Shown: positions 36,759 through 45,774 of the stretch, one piece after another
Numbering within the stretch: position 1 is the stretch's first letter
Layout: every line of letters begins with the position of its first letter
Assembly (NCBI RefSeq): GCF_011065405.1
Contig: NZ_CP047056.1
Span: 2,068,747 to 2,132,746 of the forward strand
Length of the DNA stretch: 64,000 bases
Reading direction: 5' to 3'
Source of the DNA: Succinivibrio dextrinosolvens
Lineage (GTDB): Bacteria > Pseudomonadota > Gammaproteobacteria > Enterobacterales > Succinivibrionaceae
The notes under the pieces: model-generated
Told to the model about the DNA's origin: nothing
Database searches by the model: none
Seen by the model: only the letters and a program-made list of their open reading frames with translations
Made by a program: the position numbers and the translations under genes

Positions 36759-37691
36759 CTACATGATCCCAAGATCGGTTCTGCGACGGGTCAGATCAGG
36801 ACTGAAGCTTGGGGCAAGTCGTCTGGCCAGATCGTGAACAATCTTGATGTTAGGATTCTTGGCGCGATTCTTCAGTGAGCACAGGGCCACACGGAAGTTT
36901 GACCATGGCAGTTCCTTTATTACCACCACATCATTCTTGAATGGAGAGATATCATAGACAAGTCTAGGTACAACAGAAATACCAAAACCTAAGGCTGTGA
37001 TTGACACAATAGCCTCGTGACCTGAAATTTCTGAATAAATATGAGGAGGAACTTCTAGTGTCTGAAAGAACTTTTCAACCTCATAGCGCAGCTGTCCCTT
37101 TTCAGGCATTACAAAAGGGACTCCTGAGAGATCGTTTGAGGTCAGATCATTTTCAGTGTTATAACGGGGCTTTTTTGGTGCAATCAGAATCAGGGGAAAA
37201 GTTACCAGATCAACATAGCGGATGTTATCTGGAATTTCATTTGGCAGAGCACTGATTACAAAGTCGGTATCCGGATCTTCAAGTTTTAAGAGGGCTTCTG
37301 CAGGATCACCTGTTTCAAGTTTGATCTCAAGATTAGGGGCAGTCAGGTGCAGTTCATTGAGTATTCTTGGAATGAACAGATATGAAGCTGTAACCGAGCA
37401 GAAAATCTTAACAATACCGCTGGCAGTCTGCATATTTCCGTTCAGATCATGCTCAAGTTCGGCATAGGCGTTAAGGGTCTTTCTGGCGAATTCTTCAAAT
37501 TTGTGACCGGCTTCGGTAATAAAGATTCCTTTCTTATCACGTATGCACAGTTTGGTGTTAAGCTTTGCCTCAAGCTTGTTCAAGGTTCTGCTCAGGGTTG
37601 AAGGGCTCACTTCACAGAGAGTTGCTGTTCTGGTGAGGTTTGAGGTCTCACATAGCCTTAAGAATGCCGCTGCGTCTTTTAAATCAATCAC
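36759..37691 (-). CDS. ilvY: LysR-type activator of ilvC
   Basis: A cytosolic LysR regulator: winged helix (LRLCETSNLTRTATLCEVSPSTLSRTLNKLE, seen as SNLTRTATLCEVSPSTLSRT) and a periplasmic-binding-like effector domain with IFCSVTASYLFIPRIL, LETGDPAEAL and GHEAIVSITALGFGISVVP. These blocks match E. coli IlvY. In that system acetolactate or acetohydroxybutyrate activates ilvC transcription. Divergent from ilvC with a large palindrome between them. 310 residues. Confidence 0.92.
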   Translation of the reverse strand: MIDLKDAAAFLRLCETSNLTRTATLCEVSPSTLSRTLNKLEAKLNTKLCIRDKKGIFITEAGHKFEEFARKTLNAYAELEHDLNGNMQTASGIVKIFCSVTASYLFIPRILNELHLTAPNLEIKLETGDPAEALLKLEDPDTDFVISALPNEIPDNIRYVDLVTFPLILIAPKKPRYNTENDLTSNDLSGVPFVMPEKGQLRYEVEKFFQTLEVPPHIYSEISGHEAIVSITALGFGISVVPRLVYDISPFKNDVVVIKELPWSNFRVALCSLKNRAKNPNIKIVHDLARRLAPSFSPDLTRRRTDLGIM

Positions 37692-37715
37692 TGTATTTTC
37701 TTCCTGAAACTTGTC

Positions 37716-37740
37716 TTATATTGCAAAAATTGCAATATAA
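37716..37740. promoter_or_regulatory. Putative IlvY operator (perfect palindrome)
   Basis: TTATATTGCAA (37716-37726) and TTGCAATATAA (37730-37740) around AAA: perfect 11-bp arms. It lies 24 bases upstream of the ilvY start and ahead of the ilvC promoter, the position expected for a shared LysR operator. Confidence 0.75.
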
Positions 37741-37751
37741 AATAATTCGTA

Positions 37752-37779
37752 TTCCATTTTATAAAATTTCTGCTATGAT
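37752..37779 (+). promoter_or_regulatory. Probable ilvC promoter
   Basis: A near-consensus -10 box TATGAT (37774-37779) and a weak -35 box TTCCAT (37752-37757) separated by 16 bases. A poor -35 fits a promoter that needs an activator such as IlvY. Confidence 0.5.
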
Positions 37780-37843
37780 TAAAAGCATATACCGCAAGGT
37801 TTAGTTTTTTTAGTTTTTTCTTTTCTATGGTATAGGTCTTAAC

Positions 37844-39331
37844 ATGGCTAATTTCAATTATTTCAATACATTGAATTTACGCGAGAAGTTAGCACAGCTT
37901 GGCTGCTGTGAGCTGATGGATCGCAGTGAGTTTGCTGATGGCTGTAATTTCTTAAAAGGTAAGAAGATTGTAATCATCGGCTGTGGTGCTCAGGGTTTAA
38001 ACCAGGGCTTAAACTTAAGAGATTCCGGTCTTGATGTAAGCTACGCATTACGTCAGTCCGCTATTGATGAGAAGAGAGCTTCCTTCAAGAGAGCAACCGA
38101 GAATGGCTTCAAGGTTGGTACCTATGATGAGCTGATCCCAACCGCTGATCTTGTAATCAATCTGACTCCAGATAAGCAGCATGAGGCTGTGGTTAATGCT
38201 GTTCAGCCTTTAATGAAGTCTGGTGCCTGCCTAGGTTACTCACACGGTTTCAATATGATTGAGTTAGGCATGCAGATTCGTAAGGACATTACCGTAGTTA
38301 TGGTTGCTCCTAAGTCACCAGGTACAGAGGTTCGCGAGGAGTTCCGCCGTGGTTTCGGTGTTCCAACTCTGCTGGCTGTTCATCCAGAGAATGATCCAAA
38401 CGGTGAAGGCTGGGATTATGCCAAGGCCTGGGCTGCTGGTACCGGTGGTCACAAGGCAGGCTGTCTGCGTTCTTCATTCGTTGCTGAGGTTAAATCAGAC
38501 CTGATGGGCGAGCAGACCATTCTTTGCGGTGTACTTCAGGCTGCAACAGTTCTGTGCTATGACCACGCTGTAGCTTTAGGTGCTGACAAGGCTTATGCCT
38601 GCAAGCTTCTTCAGTACGGCTGGGAAACCATCTGTGAGGCTTTAAAGCAGGGCGGCATCACCAACATGATGGATCGTCTTTCAAATCCTGCAAAGATCAA
38701 GGCCTTCCACCTGGCTGAGGAATTAAAGGCTCTGATGAAGACCTTATACCGCAAGCACATGGATGACATCGAGAGCGGTGAGTTCTCCCGCATCATGATG
38801 GAAGACTGGGCAAACAATGACGTAAATCTTCACACCTGGAGAGAGAACTACGCTAAGTGTGCATTCGAGAACGCTCCTGCCTGTGACGAGAAGATTTCTG
38901 AGCAGGAATACTTCGACAAGGGCACTCTGATGGTTGCTTTCTGTAAGGCTGGAATTGAACTTGCTTTCGAGACCATGACCGAGTCTGGTATTTACCCAGA
39001 GTCAGCCTACTATGAGTCATTACATGAGCTTCCTCTGATCGCCAACACCATTGCTCGTCGTCGTCTATATGAGATGAACGTGGTAATTTCTGATACCGCT
39101 GAGTACGGCAACTATCTGTTCGCCAATGCTGCAATTCCTCTATTAAAGGAATTCATGAGCCGTCAGAAGCTGGATGTATTCGGTGAGACTCTTCCTGGTG
39201 ACAACTGCGTTGATAACGTTGAGCTGATCAAGGTTAATGACGCAATCCGCAATCACCCAATTGAGATTGTTGGCCGCAAGCTGCGTGCTTACATGTCTGA
39301 CATGAAGACTGTTGCTGTTGGTAACAACTAA
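37844..39331 (+). CDS. ilvC: Ketol-acid reductoisomerase (NADP)
   Basis: Converts acetolactate and acetohydroxybutyrate to the dihydroxy acids of the valine and isoleucine pathway. Class II (long) form, 495 residues against 491 in E. coli, with the NADP loop [21 protein letters not shown] and the duplicated knotted C-terminal domain (metal-binding [15 protein letters not shown] region, and [15 protein letters not shown]). Strong codon bias towards GAG, AAG and TTA suggests high expression. Divergent from its regulator ilvY. Confidence 0.97.
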   Translation: MANFNYFNTLNLREKLAQLGCCELMDRSEFADGCNFLKGKKIVIIGCGAQGLNQGLNLRDSGLDVSYALRQSAIDEKRASFKRATENGFKVGTYDELIPTADLVINLTPDKQHEAVVNAVQPLMKSGACLGYSHGFNMIELGMQIRKDITVVMVAPKSPGTEVREEFRRGFGVPTLLAVHPENDPNGEGWDYAKAWAAGTGGHKAGCLRSSFVAEVKSDLMGEQTILCGVLQAATVLCYDHAVALGADKAYACKLLQYGWETICEALKQGGITNMMDRLSNPAKIKAFHLAEELKALMKTLYRKHMDDIESGEFSRIMMEDWANNDVNLHTWRENYAKCAFENAPACDEKISEQEYFDKGTLMVAFCKAGIELAFETMTESGIYPESAYYESLHELPLIANTIARRRLYEMNVVISDTAEYGNYLFANAAIPLLKEFMSRQKLDVFGETLPGDNCVDNVELIKVNDAIRNHPIEIVGRKLRAYMSDMKTVAVGNN

Positions 39332-39367
39332 TTATCAGCTTTACAAAGATTAGTTCAATATATCTTC

Positions 39368-39399
39368 GGATGGGATCGCAGGGTTCCATCCTTTTTTTT
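39368..39399 (+). terminator. Terminator of ilvC
   Basis: GGATGG (39368-39373) and CCATCC (39386-39391) followed by eight T. Clear intrinsic terminator between the convergent ilvC and mutT. Confidence 0.85.
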
Positions 39400-39436
39400 G
39401 AATAAAAAATCAGTATGATATATGATTCGGATATGC

Positions 39437-39826
39437 TTAAAGTGAGTTTTTGAGCTTTTCTATAATAGAGAGATCGGCTTCAAGCCACCTGACCTCGGAC
39501 AGTTCTGAAAGCTTAAGCCATTTTGCGGACATGTGTTCTAAAAGGGAAGGCTCCACACCGTCCAGGGAACAGAGAAAACAGTCCATATGCAGATGAAATT
39601 TAGGATAGTCATACTCAATGGCATCAAAAAACTGCCCAACCTTTATAGGACAGGCTAGCTCTTCCATGATTTCTCTTTTTAAGGCTTCTTCACGGGATTC
39701 TCCTTCCTCGATTTTTCCTCCGGGAAACTCCCACCATCCTTTGTAGTCTCCGTAGCCTCTCTGGGTTGCAAAGATTCTTTTATCCTCACTTACGATAATG
39801 GCTGCAACAACATTAATAGTCTTCAT
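39437..39826 (-). CDS. mutT: 8-oxo-dGTP diphosphatase (MutT, Nudix)
   Basis: Removes oxidised dGTP from the nucleotide pool. 129 residues, with a full Nudix box GKIEEGESREEALKREIMEEL and the N-terminal VVAAIIVSEDKRIFATQRG. Length and sequence match MutT. Its start overlaps the rep stop by 4 bases (ATGA type), so it is the last gene of the tcdA-primase-rep-mutT operon rather than sitting beside secA as in E. coli. Confidence 0.9.
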   Translation of the reverse strand: MKTINVVAAIIVSEDKRIFATQRGYGDYKGWWEFPGGKIEEGESREEALKREIMEELACPIKVGQFFDAIEYDYPKFHLHMDCFLCSLDGVEPSLLEHMSAKWLKLSELSEVRWLEADLSIIEKLKNSL

Positions 39827-41856
39827 AGTATTTCATCCAGCTGGCGCAGGGCCTCATCAAAATCACTCTTGTACTGATCCTCGGAGATGGATGGAGTTTC
39901 TCCTAAAGAATAGTACTCAATATCAGCTGCAGGCAGTTCTCTTAGGAAACGGCTAGGAGATATGGCTGTTGGAATGCCTCGGCGTGAGGAGGTTTCTCTG
40001 GCGAGGAGCATGGTCAGCTCCTTTCTGGCTCTGGTAATACCTACATAGGCAAGACGTCTTTCCTCATCCACATTATCCACATCAGGATTATCATCGGAAG
40101 GCAGCGAATTCTTGTGGGGCAGACAGCCTTCTTCCATGCCAACAAGATAAACATAAGGAAATTCAAGTCCTTTTGAGGCGTGTAGCGTCATCATCTGCAC
40201 CGCATCATTATCCTGGTCGTCATTGTTGCGATCCATCATCTCTCGCAGACCAAGCCTATCTACAGCCTCAACAAAGGAAAGAGTATCTCCGTTCTTTTTA
40301 CCTCGGATTAGATCAGTAATCCAGGTCATCAGCTGTTTAATGTTGTTGGTTTTGATTTCAACTGCTATCTTACTTTCTGTATTGGCCTTGATGTAAGCAT
40401 TGTAGCCGATGAGCTCCACAAGATTTTCGGCAAGTTCAAGATCTTTTTTAGACAGTATGAGAGATCTCATTTTAGTCAGAAGCACCATAAACTCTGTCAT
40501 GGATTTTTTCTGTCTTGGGATCATGTCATTGGAAATATTCGGATTCAGGGCGGTTTCGTATAGAGATTTTCCGCTCTCTTTTGCCTTGGTAAACAGATAG
40601 TTAATGGTCTCTGCTCCGATTCCGCGACGAGGTACATTGATGACTCGAAGCAGTGCCATATCATCAAAAGGGTTACAGATTACTCTGCACCAGCTGAGCA
40701 TATCCTTGATTTCCACCTGTTCAAAGAAACTGGTTCCACCGGAGATAAAGCAGGGAATTCTTGCTGAATGAAAGGCCTTTTCAAGCATCTTGGACTGACC
40801 GTTGGAGCGGTACAGCACTGCATAATCCTTCCACTCGGTGTGATTACGGAACTGATGGGCCAGAATCAGCTGTACAACTCTGTCAGCCTCGTCTGCTTCA
40901 GTTCTAAGTTCCATGATCTTTACCATCTCTCCTTCTGAGGAATTGGTAAACAGAGTCTTGTTGAAGATATGTTCATTGTGGGAGATAAGGGTATTGGCAC
41001 AGTTAAGAATGTGCATGGTGGAACGGTAGTTCTGTTCAAGCTTGATAACCTTAAGATCGGGGAATTCGTGGGCCAGGACCTTGATGTTTTCTGGTCTTGC
41101 GCCTCTCCATGCATAGATGGACTGATCGTCATCACCCACTACGGTAAAGGTTTTATAGTGAGAGGTCAGACATTTCAAAAGCTGATACTGTGTCTCATTG
41201 GTATCCTGATACTCATCCACCAGTACGTATCTGAAGAGTTTTGTATATTTTTCCCTTACCCTGTCATTGTCTCTGAGCAGCAGGGTGGTCTTGAAGATCA
41301 GATCCTCAAAGTCGGCAGCATTGCAGGCTTTTAAGTACTCCTGATAGTCATCATAGATTTCTACTCTGACGGTTCGATCCTCGATATCCTCAGGTCTTTG
41401 AAGATTTGTCTTCCAGTTGCTGATCATTGAGGCGATTTCCTCAACCACATTCTTCTCGGAGTTATCCACCAGAATCTGAGGGTATTTTTCTCTGACGATG
41501 TCTCTTATAACCTTAAGAGAGTCGTACTGATCGAAAAGAGTAAAGTTCTTTGACAGTCCCATCTCCAGATATTCATTCTTGAGGATGGTAAGACCAAGAG
41601 AGTGAAAGGTTGAGATAGTGATTTTTGATGCAATTTCATTACCAAGCTCTTTCTTGACACGATCACGCATCTCTGCGGCAGCCTTGTTGGTGAAAGTAAC
41701 TGCACAGATATTCTGTGGAGGAATATTGTAGCTGTGGATCAGTTTTACGATTTTGGTGGTAATTACGCGGGTTTTGCCAGAGCCGGCTCCGGCTAAAACC
41801 AGGCAGGGACCGCTGATATAATCAACAGCCGCCTGCTGTGCATCATTCAAACGCAT
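39823..41856 (-). CDS. rep: ATP-dependent DNA helicase Rep
   Basis: A 3'-5' SF1A helicase that helps replication past obstacles and in restart. 677 residues (673 in E. coli), beginning MRLNDAQQAAVDYISGPCLV like Rep. Motifs: GAGSGKTRVIT (Walker A), DEYQDTNETQ (Walker B), GDDDQSIYAWRGA and QNYRS. It overlaps the upstream primase gene by 10 bases and mutT by 4, so expression of the three is coupled. Confidence 0.94.
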   Translation of the reverse strand: MRLNDAQQAAVDYISGPCLVLAGAGSGKTRVITTKIVKLIHSYNIPPQNICAVTFTNKAAAEMRDRVKKELGNEIASKITISTFHSLGLTILKNEYLEMGLSKNFTLFDQYDSLKVIRDIVREKYPQILVDNSEKNVVEEIASMISNWKTNLQRPEDIEDRTVRVEIYDDYQEYLKACNAADFEDLIFKTTLLLRDNDRVREKYTKLFRYVLVDEYQDTNETQYQLLKCLTSHYKTFTVVGDDDQSIYAWRGARPENIKVLAHEFPDLKVIKLEQNYRSTMHILNCANTLISHNEHIFNKTLFTNSSEGEMVKIMELRTEADEADRVVQLILAHQFRNHTEWKDYAVLYRSNGQSKMLEKAFHSARIPCFISGGTSFFEQVEIKDMLSWCRVICNPFDDMALLRVINVPRRGIGAETINYLFTKAKESGKSLYETALNPNISNDMIPRQKKSMTEFMVLLTKMRSLILSKKDLELAENLVELIGYNAYIKANTESKIAVEIKTNNIKQLMTWITDLIRGKKNGDTLSFVEAVDRLGLREMMDRNNDDQDNDAVQMMTLHASKGLEFPYVYLVGMEEGCLPHKNSLPSDDNPDVDNVDEERRLAYVGITRARKELTMLLARETSSRRGIPTAISPSRFLRELPAADIEYYSLGETPSISEDQYKSDFDEALRQLDEIL

Positions 41857-43901
41857 GTATAGAAGTTACTCGTTTTGACAAAGAAGGCTGGTCGTCCCTG
41901 CTCATTAATGGTTTTTACTGTAAACTCTCCGCCTTCGGAAATATCCACATTCAGATTCTGAATGCATATACCCTCGGCAGCTTCACGGGCTGACTGATTA
42001 CACAGTAAAATCATGGATACCTTTAGAACCTGGTTTTCGTCCTCTATCTTTCTGATAAGTCCTGCTGCTTCCTGTTCGGTTAGGGCTGTCAGATCCACAA
42101 AGGTCACAAGCTCGGTATTGCCCTGAATAATCATTGAACCAACACCGGTAATCAGCTGAGAGATTAGGTTCTCCTTAGTATATTCGATAAATCTGAGGTT
42201 ATCTCCAAAAGATGCCGAAGCATTGGAGTTGCTGGAATTAATGATTGATTCTAAAGCGTTTCTCTGGCAGTTAAGTGCTGCATATATGCATTTCTTAGAG
42301 CTGTTCTTCATCAGAGAGGCACAGATGCGTCTTAAAACCATTGGATGACCGCATAGAGAATAAAGAGATGGAGAGAATCTCATGGCGGTGAGATCATCAC
42401 TGCTGTTTATATATCTGTAGGCTGGTACGGTACTCTTTAAACCGTCAAGCTTAACGGTCAGCATCTTCTCTAAAGAGGAAAGTCTCTGAGATAGAGTATC
42501 ACGGTCTCTGCACAGAGCCTCATTCAGGTCTTTGTATGGATGTGCTAGATTGATACGGTTGAAGCTCAGTCCTGCCTGGAACATCAGTGCTCCAAGCTTA
42601 TTGGCCGCCTCTTCTCCTGCAGCATCATTATCAAGACATATATAATAATGGTGCTTTACACTGACACTTCGGATTTTGTCCATCAGCTGCTGAATGTTTC
42701 CAACTCCACCTAATGCAACCGCATGCATACCAAGGGTTTCAAGAGAAAGTGCATCCATTTCCCCTTCAGTAATGAATACAGTTCCTTCCTGATCGAGGAT
42801 CTCGTTATTATAGATATTAAAGAAGCCTTTCTTTCTGAATCGGTTCCGAGCGTCTGCAGAAACAGTGTTTCTTGCCACATAACCATGGGTACCGTAAGGA
42901 ATGATTGCAGCCTTCCAGATTACAGAGTCAGGTGAATTCTCACCATCGGCATAGTAGTTATCATCAAAGCCAAGACGGAACTTTACAATAACCTCGTCGC
43001 TAAGCCCTCTTTCCTTGAAGTATCCGGTAGCACCAGCCATTTCACAGCACTTTCTGATATATGCAGAGTAATCATAGGTATCCTCTCGACTGAAGGTCTG
43101 GAAAGGGGACTGTTCAATCTCATTGAGTTTTTGTGTAACCTGAATATTATCTGCGGCAGGTTTCTGTGACTGCAGAGAGGCTGCAATATTCTGGGCCTGA
43201 CCAAAACCGCTGAAGGTTGGTTGGTTAGGTGTATTTGAGGCGGTACTGCCACGGGCGTTAAAAGGATGCAGTCTGGCTTCATCAAAAGGAGAAATGGAAT
43301 TTACGGCTCTCTGAGGAGTAACTCCGCTGGCACTCATGTTTGAAGGATTGAAGTGCTCTCCGTTCAGAAGCCCTGCACCGAATGGTTCTGGCTCAATATG
43401 ACCGAATCGGCTCTCATCAATCTTGGAACTGCCGAAAACATCGTCAGACTTGATGGCATCATTCTGTCCGAAAGGAATAAAGGTATTCTGTTTCTGATGC
43501 TCATCGGCGATCTCGAATACAGGTTCCTTTATATATGGCTTACTGTTCTTGATGTCAGGAGCAGGGGTGTTCTCCTTTTCGGAGTTGAGCTTTGATAGAA
43601 TCGAAACAAAGCCAATTGGAAGTTTCCCTACGTAAAGCTCATAGGCCTTGGCAAACTGCTGTGAAAAGCTTGAAAGATTGTTATCCAGTCCAATCAGATC
43701 AAAGATGTTGTAGCATGTATTGCAGTTAAAGCACTTAACAGTGTTGGTTGCTGCATCATACTTCATTGAAGGAAGATGAGAAGTGTCATTCGGGTTCAGA
43801 CAGCTGAAACTTGCTTCTGTATTGATACCCTTGGCCTTCAGATAATCTGGAAGCTTGCTTAAAAGAAACTTTTTCTTACTTTCAAACTCTTGTTCTAACA
43901 T
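41847..43901 (-). CDS. DnaG-like TOPRIM primase with atypical C-terminal half
   Basis: 684 residues. An N-terminal CHC2-type zinc finger (C34, H42, C57, C60), a low-complexity linker (about 80-265), a DnaG-like core segment (YFKERGLSDEVIVKFRLGFDD) and a TOPRIM domain (VFITEGEMDALSLETLG near 370-390; acidic ICLDNDAAGEEAANKL near 425). The last about 215 residues look like a RecA/AAA-type fold without a recognisable Walker A. It is probably a second primase besides the housekeeping DnaG, which normally lies by rpsU-rpoD. Such Zn-TOPRIM proteins are more common on phages and integrative elements. It lies 10 bases after tcdA and overlaps rep. Confidence 0.75.
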   Translation of the reverse strand: MLEQEFESKKKFLLSKLPDYLKAKGINTEASFSCLNPNDTSHLPSMKYDAATNTVKCFNCNTCYNIFDLIGLDNNLSSFSQQFAKAYELYVGKLPIGFVSILSKLNSEKENTPAPDIKNSKPYIKEPVFEIADEHQKQNTFIPFGQNDAIKSDDVFGSSKIDESRFGHIEPEPFGAGLLNGEHFNPSNMSASGVTPQRAVNSISPFDEARLHPFNARGSTASNTPNQPTFSGFGQAQNIAASLQSQKPAADNIQVTQKLNEIEQSPFQTFSREDTYDYSAYIRKCCEMAGATGYFKERGLSDEVIVKFRLGFDDNYYADGENSPDSVIWKAAIIPYGTHGYVARNTVSADARNRFRKKGFFNIYNNEILDQEGTVFITEGEMDALSLETLGMHAVALGGVGNIQQLMDKIRSVSVKHHYYICLDNDAAGEEAANKLGALMFQAGLSFNRINLAHPYKDLNEALCRDRDTLSQRLSSLEKMLTVKLDGLKSTVPAYRYINSSDDLTAMRFSPSLYSLCGHPMVLRRICASLMKNSSKKCIYAALNCQRNALESIINSSNSNASASFGDNLRFIEYTKENLISQLITGVGSMIIQGNTELVTFVDLTALTEQEAAGLIRKIEDENQVLKVSMILLCNQSAREAAEGICIQNLNVDISEGGEFTVKTINEQGRPAFFVKTSNFYTCV

Positions 43902-43911
43902 TATTCTTCTC

Positions 43912-44655
43912 TTATGCGTTTTGTGTAATTCTGTTTATCATCCAGGATGAAATCAGTAATCCTGCTGAAGCGGTTACGCTCATTGAGGCTCCGAAGGCTG
44001 GAAGATCACCGCTTATGTAACTGTCTTTACATGAGTATATAGGCTTTTCATTAGAAAATGTGCAGCTTATCCTGAAGTTTTTGCCATTGGCAGGAAAACC
44101 GTATTCTTTTCTGAGTCTGGAGCGCAGCTTGGATATCAGCGCATCTCCCTGCGCCTGAGCAATATCACCAATTTTAAGACGGGTAGGGTCGATTCGTCCA
44201 CCGGCACCACCAGCCACGATAAAGTTGGAGTTATTATGGTAGAGGTAATTGGCGATATAAGCCTTTGCATCCAGATCGTCAATACATTCACAGACGTTAT
44301 CACATCTGTCTTTCATAATCTCATCAATATTCTCTGGAGTGAGCTTCTGTGTGATTATTTCTATATCGAGTTCTGGGTTCAGCTCCAGGAGGTGTTCTTT
44401 CATTACCTCAGTTTTTGTTCTGCCCTCAGTATTTACTGTGGTATGAAGCTGACGGTTGAGATTGGTTATCTCAATTATGTCGCTGTCGATAAGGGTTAAA
44501 GAACCAACTCCTGTTCTGCATAGAGCCTCGGTACACCAGGAACCGATGCCTCCTATTCCTACAACGGTGACATGGGAGTTCTGGAGTTTTTCAAAGCCAT
44601 CATCGCCATAAAGTGCTCTGATTCCACGGAAAGCTTTCTTCTTTTCAAATGTCAT
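43912..44655 (-). CDS. tcdA: tRNA threonylcarbamoyladenosine dehydratase
   Basis: E1/ThiF-like ATP-dependent enzyme that cyclises t6A37 in tRNA to ct6A. Signature RGIRALYGDDGFEKL at the N-terminus, adenylate-binding GIGGIGSWCTEALCRTGVGSL, LIDSDIIEITNLNRQ and AGGAGGRIDPTRLKIGDIAQ. 247 residues (268 in E. coli). First gene of the operon that continues with the primase, rep and mutT. Confidence 0.93.
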   Translation of the reverse strand: MTFEKKKAFRGIRALYGDDGFEKLQNSHVTVVGIGGIGSWCTEALCRTGVGSLTLIDSDIIEITNLNRQLHTTVNTEGRTKTEVMKEHLLELNPELDIEIITQKLTPENIDEIMKDRCDNVCECIDDLDAKAYIANYLYHNNSNFIVAGGAGGRIDPTRLKIGDIAQAQGDALISKLRSRLRKEYGFPANGKNFRISCTFSNEKPIYSCKDSYISGDLPAFGASMSVTASAGLLISSWMINRITQNA

Positions 44656-44744
44656 AAAATGGTGCCTGTTCTCTCTGAACGAGTAATATATTAAACAAAA
44701 TTCATTCTTTCTGAAAATTCATTAAGTTATTTTACTTATCTTTC

Positions 44745-44772
44745 TTGCAAGATAAAAGATTATTGTTATAAT
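44745..44772 (+). promoter_or_regulatory. Promoter of the tRNA pair
   Basis: TTGCAA (44745-44750), 16-base spacer, TATAAT (44767-44772), about 32 bases before the first tRNA. A perfect -10 box is expected for a stable-RNA promoter. Confidence 0.7.
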
Positions 44773-44804
44773 AGGCTCTGTGTTCTGCAGAGAGAACAAT
44801 CGAT

Positions 44805-44878
44805 GATCCCGTAGCTCAGGTGGATAGAGTATCGGTTTCCGAAGCCGGTGGTCATGAGTTCGACTCTCATCGGGATCA
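44805..44878 (+). tRNA. tRNA-Arg (CCG)
   Basis: Full cloverleaf: acceptor GATCCCG/CGGGATC, D-stem GCTC/GAGT, anticodon stem TCGGT/GCCGG with loop TTCCGAA (anticodon CCG, reading CGG), T-arm ATGAG TTCGACT CTCAT, discriminator A. The 3' end reads ACAT, so CCA is not encoded, unlike the neighbouring tRNA-Leu and most gammaproteobacterial tRNA genes. Confidence 0.93.
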
Positions 44879-44884
44879 CATGAT

Positions 44885-44969
44885 GCGAAGGTGGCGAAAT
44901 TGGTAGACGCGCAAGCTTCAGGTGTTTGTACCGCAAGGCGTGAGGGTTCGAGTCCCTTCCTTCGCACCA
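44885..44969 (+). tRNA. tRNA-Leu (CAG)
   Basis: Class II tRNA: acceptor GCGAAGG/CCTTCGC, anticodon stem CAAGC/GTTTG with loop TTCAGGT (anticodon CAG, reading CUG), a long variable arm with CGC/GCG pairing, T-arm GAGGG TTCGAGT CCCTT, and encoded CCA. Only 6 bases separate it from tRNA-Arg, so the pair is processed from one transcript. It marks the border between core genome and AT-rich accessory DNA. No copy of its 3' end was seen further right in the window. Confidence 0.95.
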
Positions 44970-45201
44970 CAAATCTCATTTCTTGAAAAATTCTCCCAAC
45001 AAAAAATACCAAAAAATAGTTTCTTATCTATTTGTTTTTCAAATAATTTGTCTAATTATTCATAAATTTTACTTTGTGGCATTTTTAGTTATGTAACGGC
45101 AAAATTCACCATCAAACGTGAATTGAAATTTGGTGAATTTGGTGAGTAGAATTTTGGAGAATATTCCCAAAAATATTAAGTTTTTTTTATTGTAGTCCCC
45201 G

Positions 45202-45270
45202 TATAGAGATCATATAGAGATCTTCTATTTATATAGAGTTATTCTATTGTGGAAAAAAGGCTGTGGATAA
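45202..45270. other. AT-rich region with TATAGAG repeats and DnaA-box-like sites
   Basis: The gene-free stretch 44970-45445 is very AT-rich. It contains TATAGAGAT at 45202-45210 and 45213-45221 and TATAGAG at 45232-45238, then TGTGGAAAA (45248-45256) and TGTGGATAA (45262-45270); the last is a perfect reverse-complement DnaA box. This looks like iteron plus DnaA-box organisation, as in plasmid or element origins, but may be coincidence in AT-rich DNA. No replication gene is adjacent. Confidence 0.35.
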
Positions 45271-45445
45271 ACTCGTAAAAACTTATGTGGTTTTACCTTT
45301 TATCTAGCCTACCCAAGTTTTTCAAAATTGTGTACTAGTTTTTGTGTACTCAAAATTTAGCTTTTAATGTGGCTTACGGGCATGTTTAATCATGTTTGGA
45401 ACAGCAATGGCCTTCCTATACTGGCTCAGGTACATGATACAGCTT

Positions 45446-45709
45446 TCAAGTTTCCTTCTGAGTCTTGGATATTGTCTTTACTGCACTATATCCATCTCCG
45501 AACTCGACCGTTTTAATCCCCTGTAAATCTCTTAGAATTGTTCGTACCGAATGATGAGGTATCTTAACGTCGTTTTCTTTCATCTTTCTTAGAAGGTATT
45601 CAATTCTCATATGAAGTCTCAGTGCAATAAATTCCACAAAGCACTTTCCTGGTAGATTTTCTTCATATGAAGTATTGAATATGTCGTAGCACCTGTGCTT
45701 TGCTGCAAA
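45446..45709 (-). pseudogene. Transposase C-terminal relic
   Basis: The open frame from about 45709 to the stop at 45446 reads FAAKHRCYDIFNTSYEENLP, then GKCFVEFIALRLHMRIEYLL and a basic tail. This resembles the C-terminal end of IS1634/IS4-type transposases, where a FVEFIALxLxxRIE helix follows the last catalytic residue. The catalytic part is missing upstream, so this is a decayed fragment at the start of the accessory region. Confidence 0.55.
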
Positions 45710-45774
45710 ACATAGGTAAATTATTATAAAGCTGAATCTGTGAGAAACTATTTCAAAAATACACAGTACCAGAA

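Noticed and set aside
44722-45012. Minus-strand ORF reading RRKGLEPSRLAVQTPEACAS and DESRTHDHRLRKPILYPPEL
   Set aside because: It is the antisense of the tRNA-Arg/tRNA-Leu pair; this is a well-known type of spurious protein.
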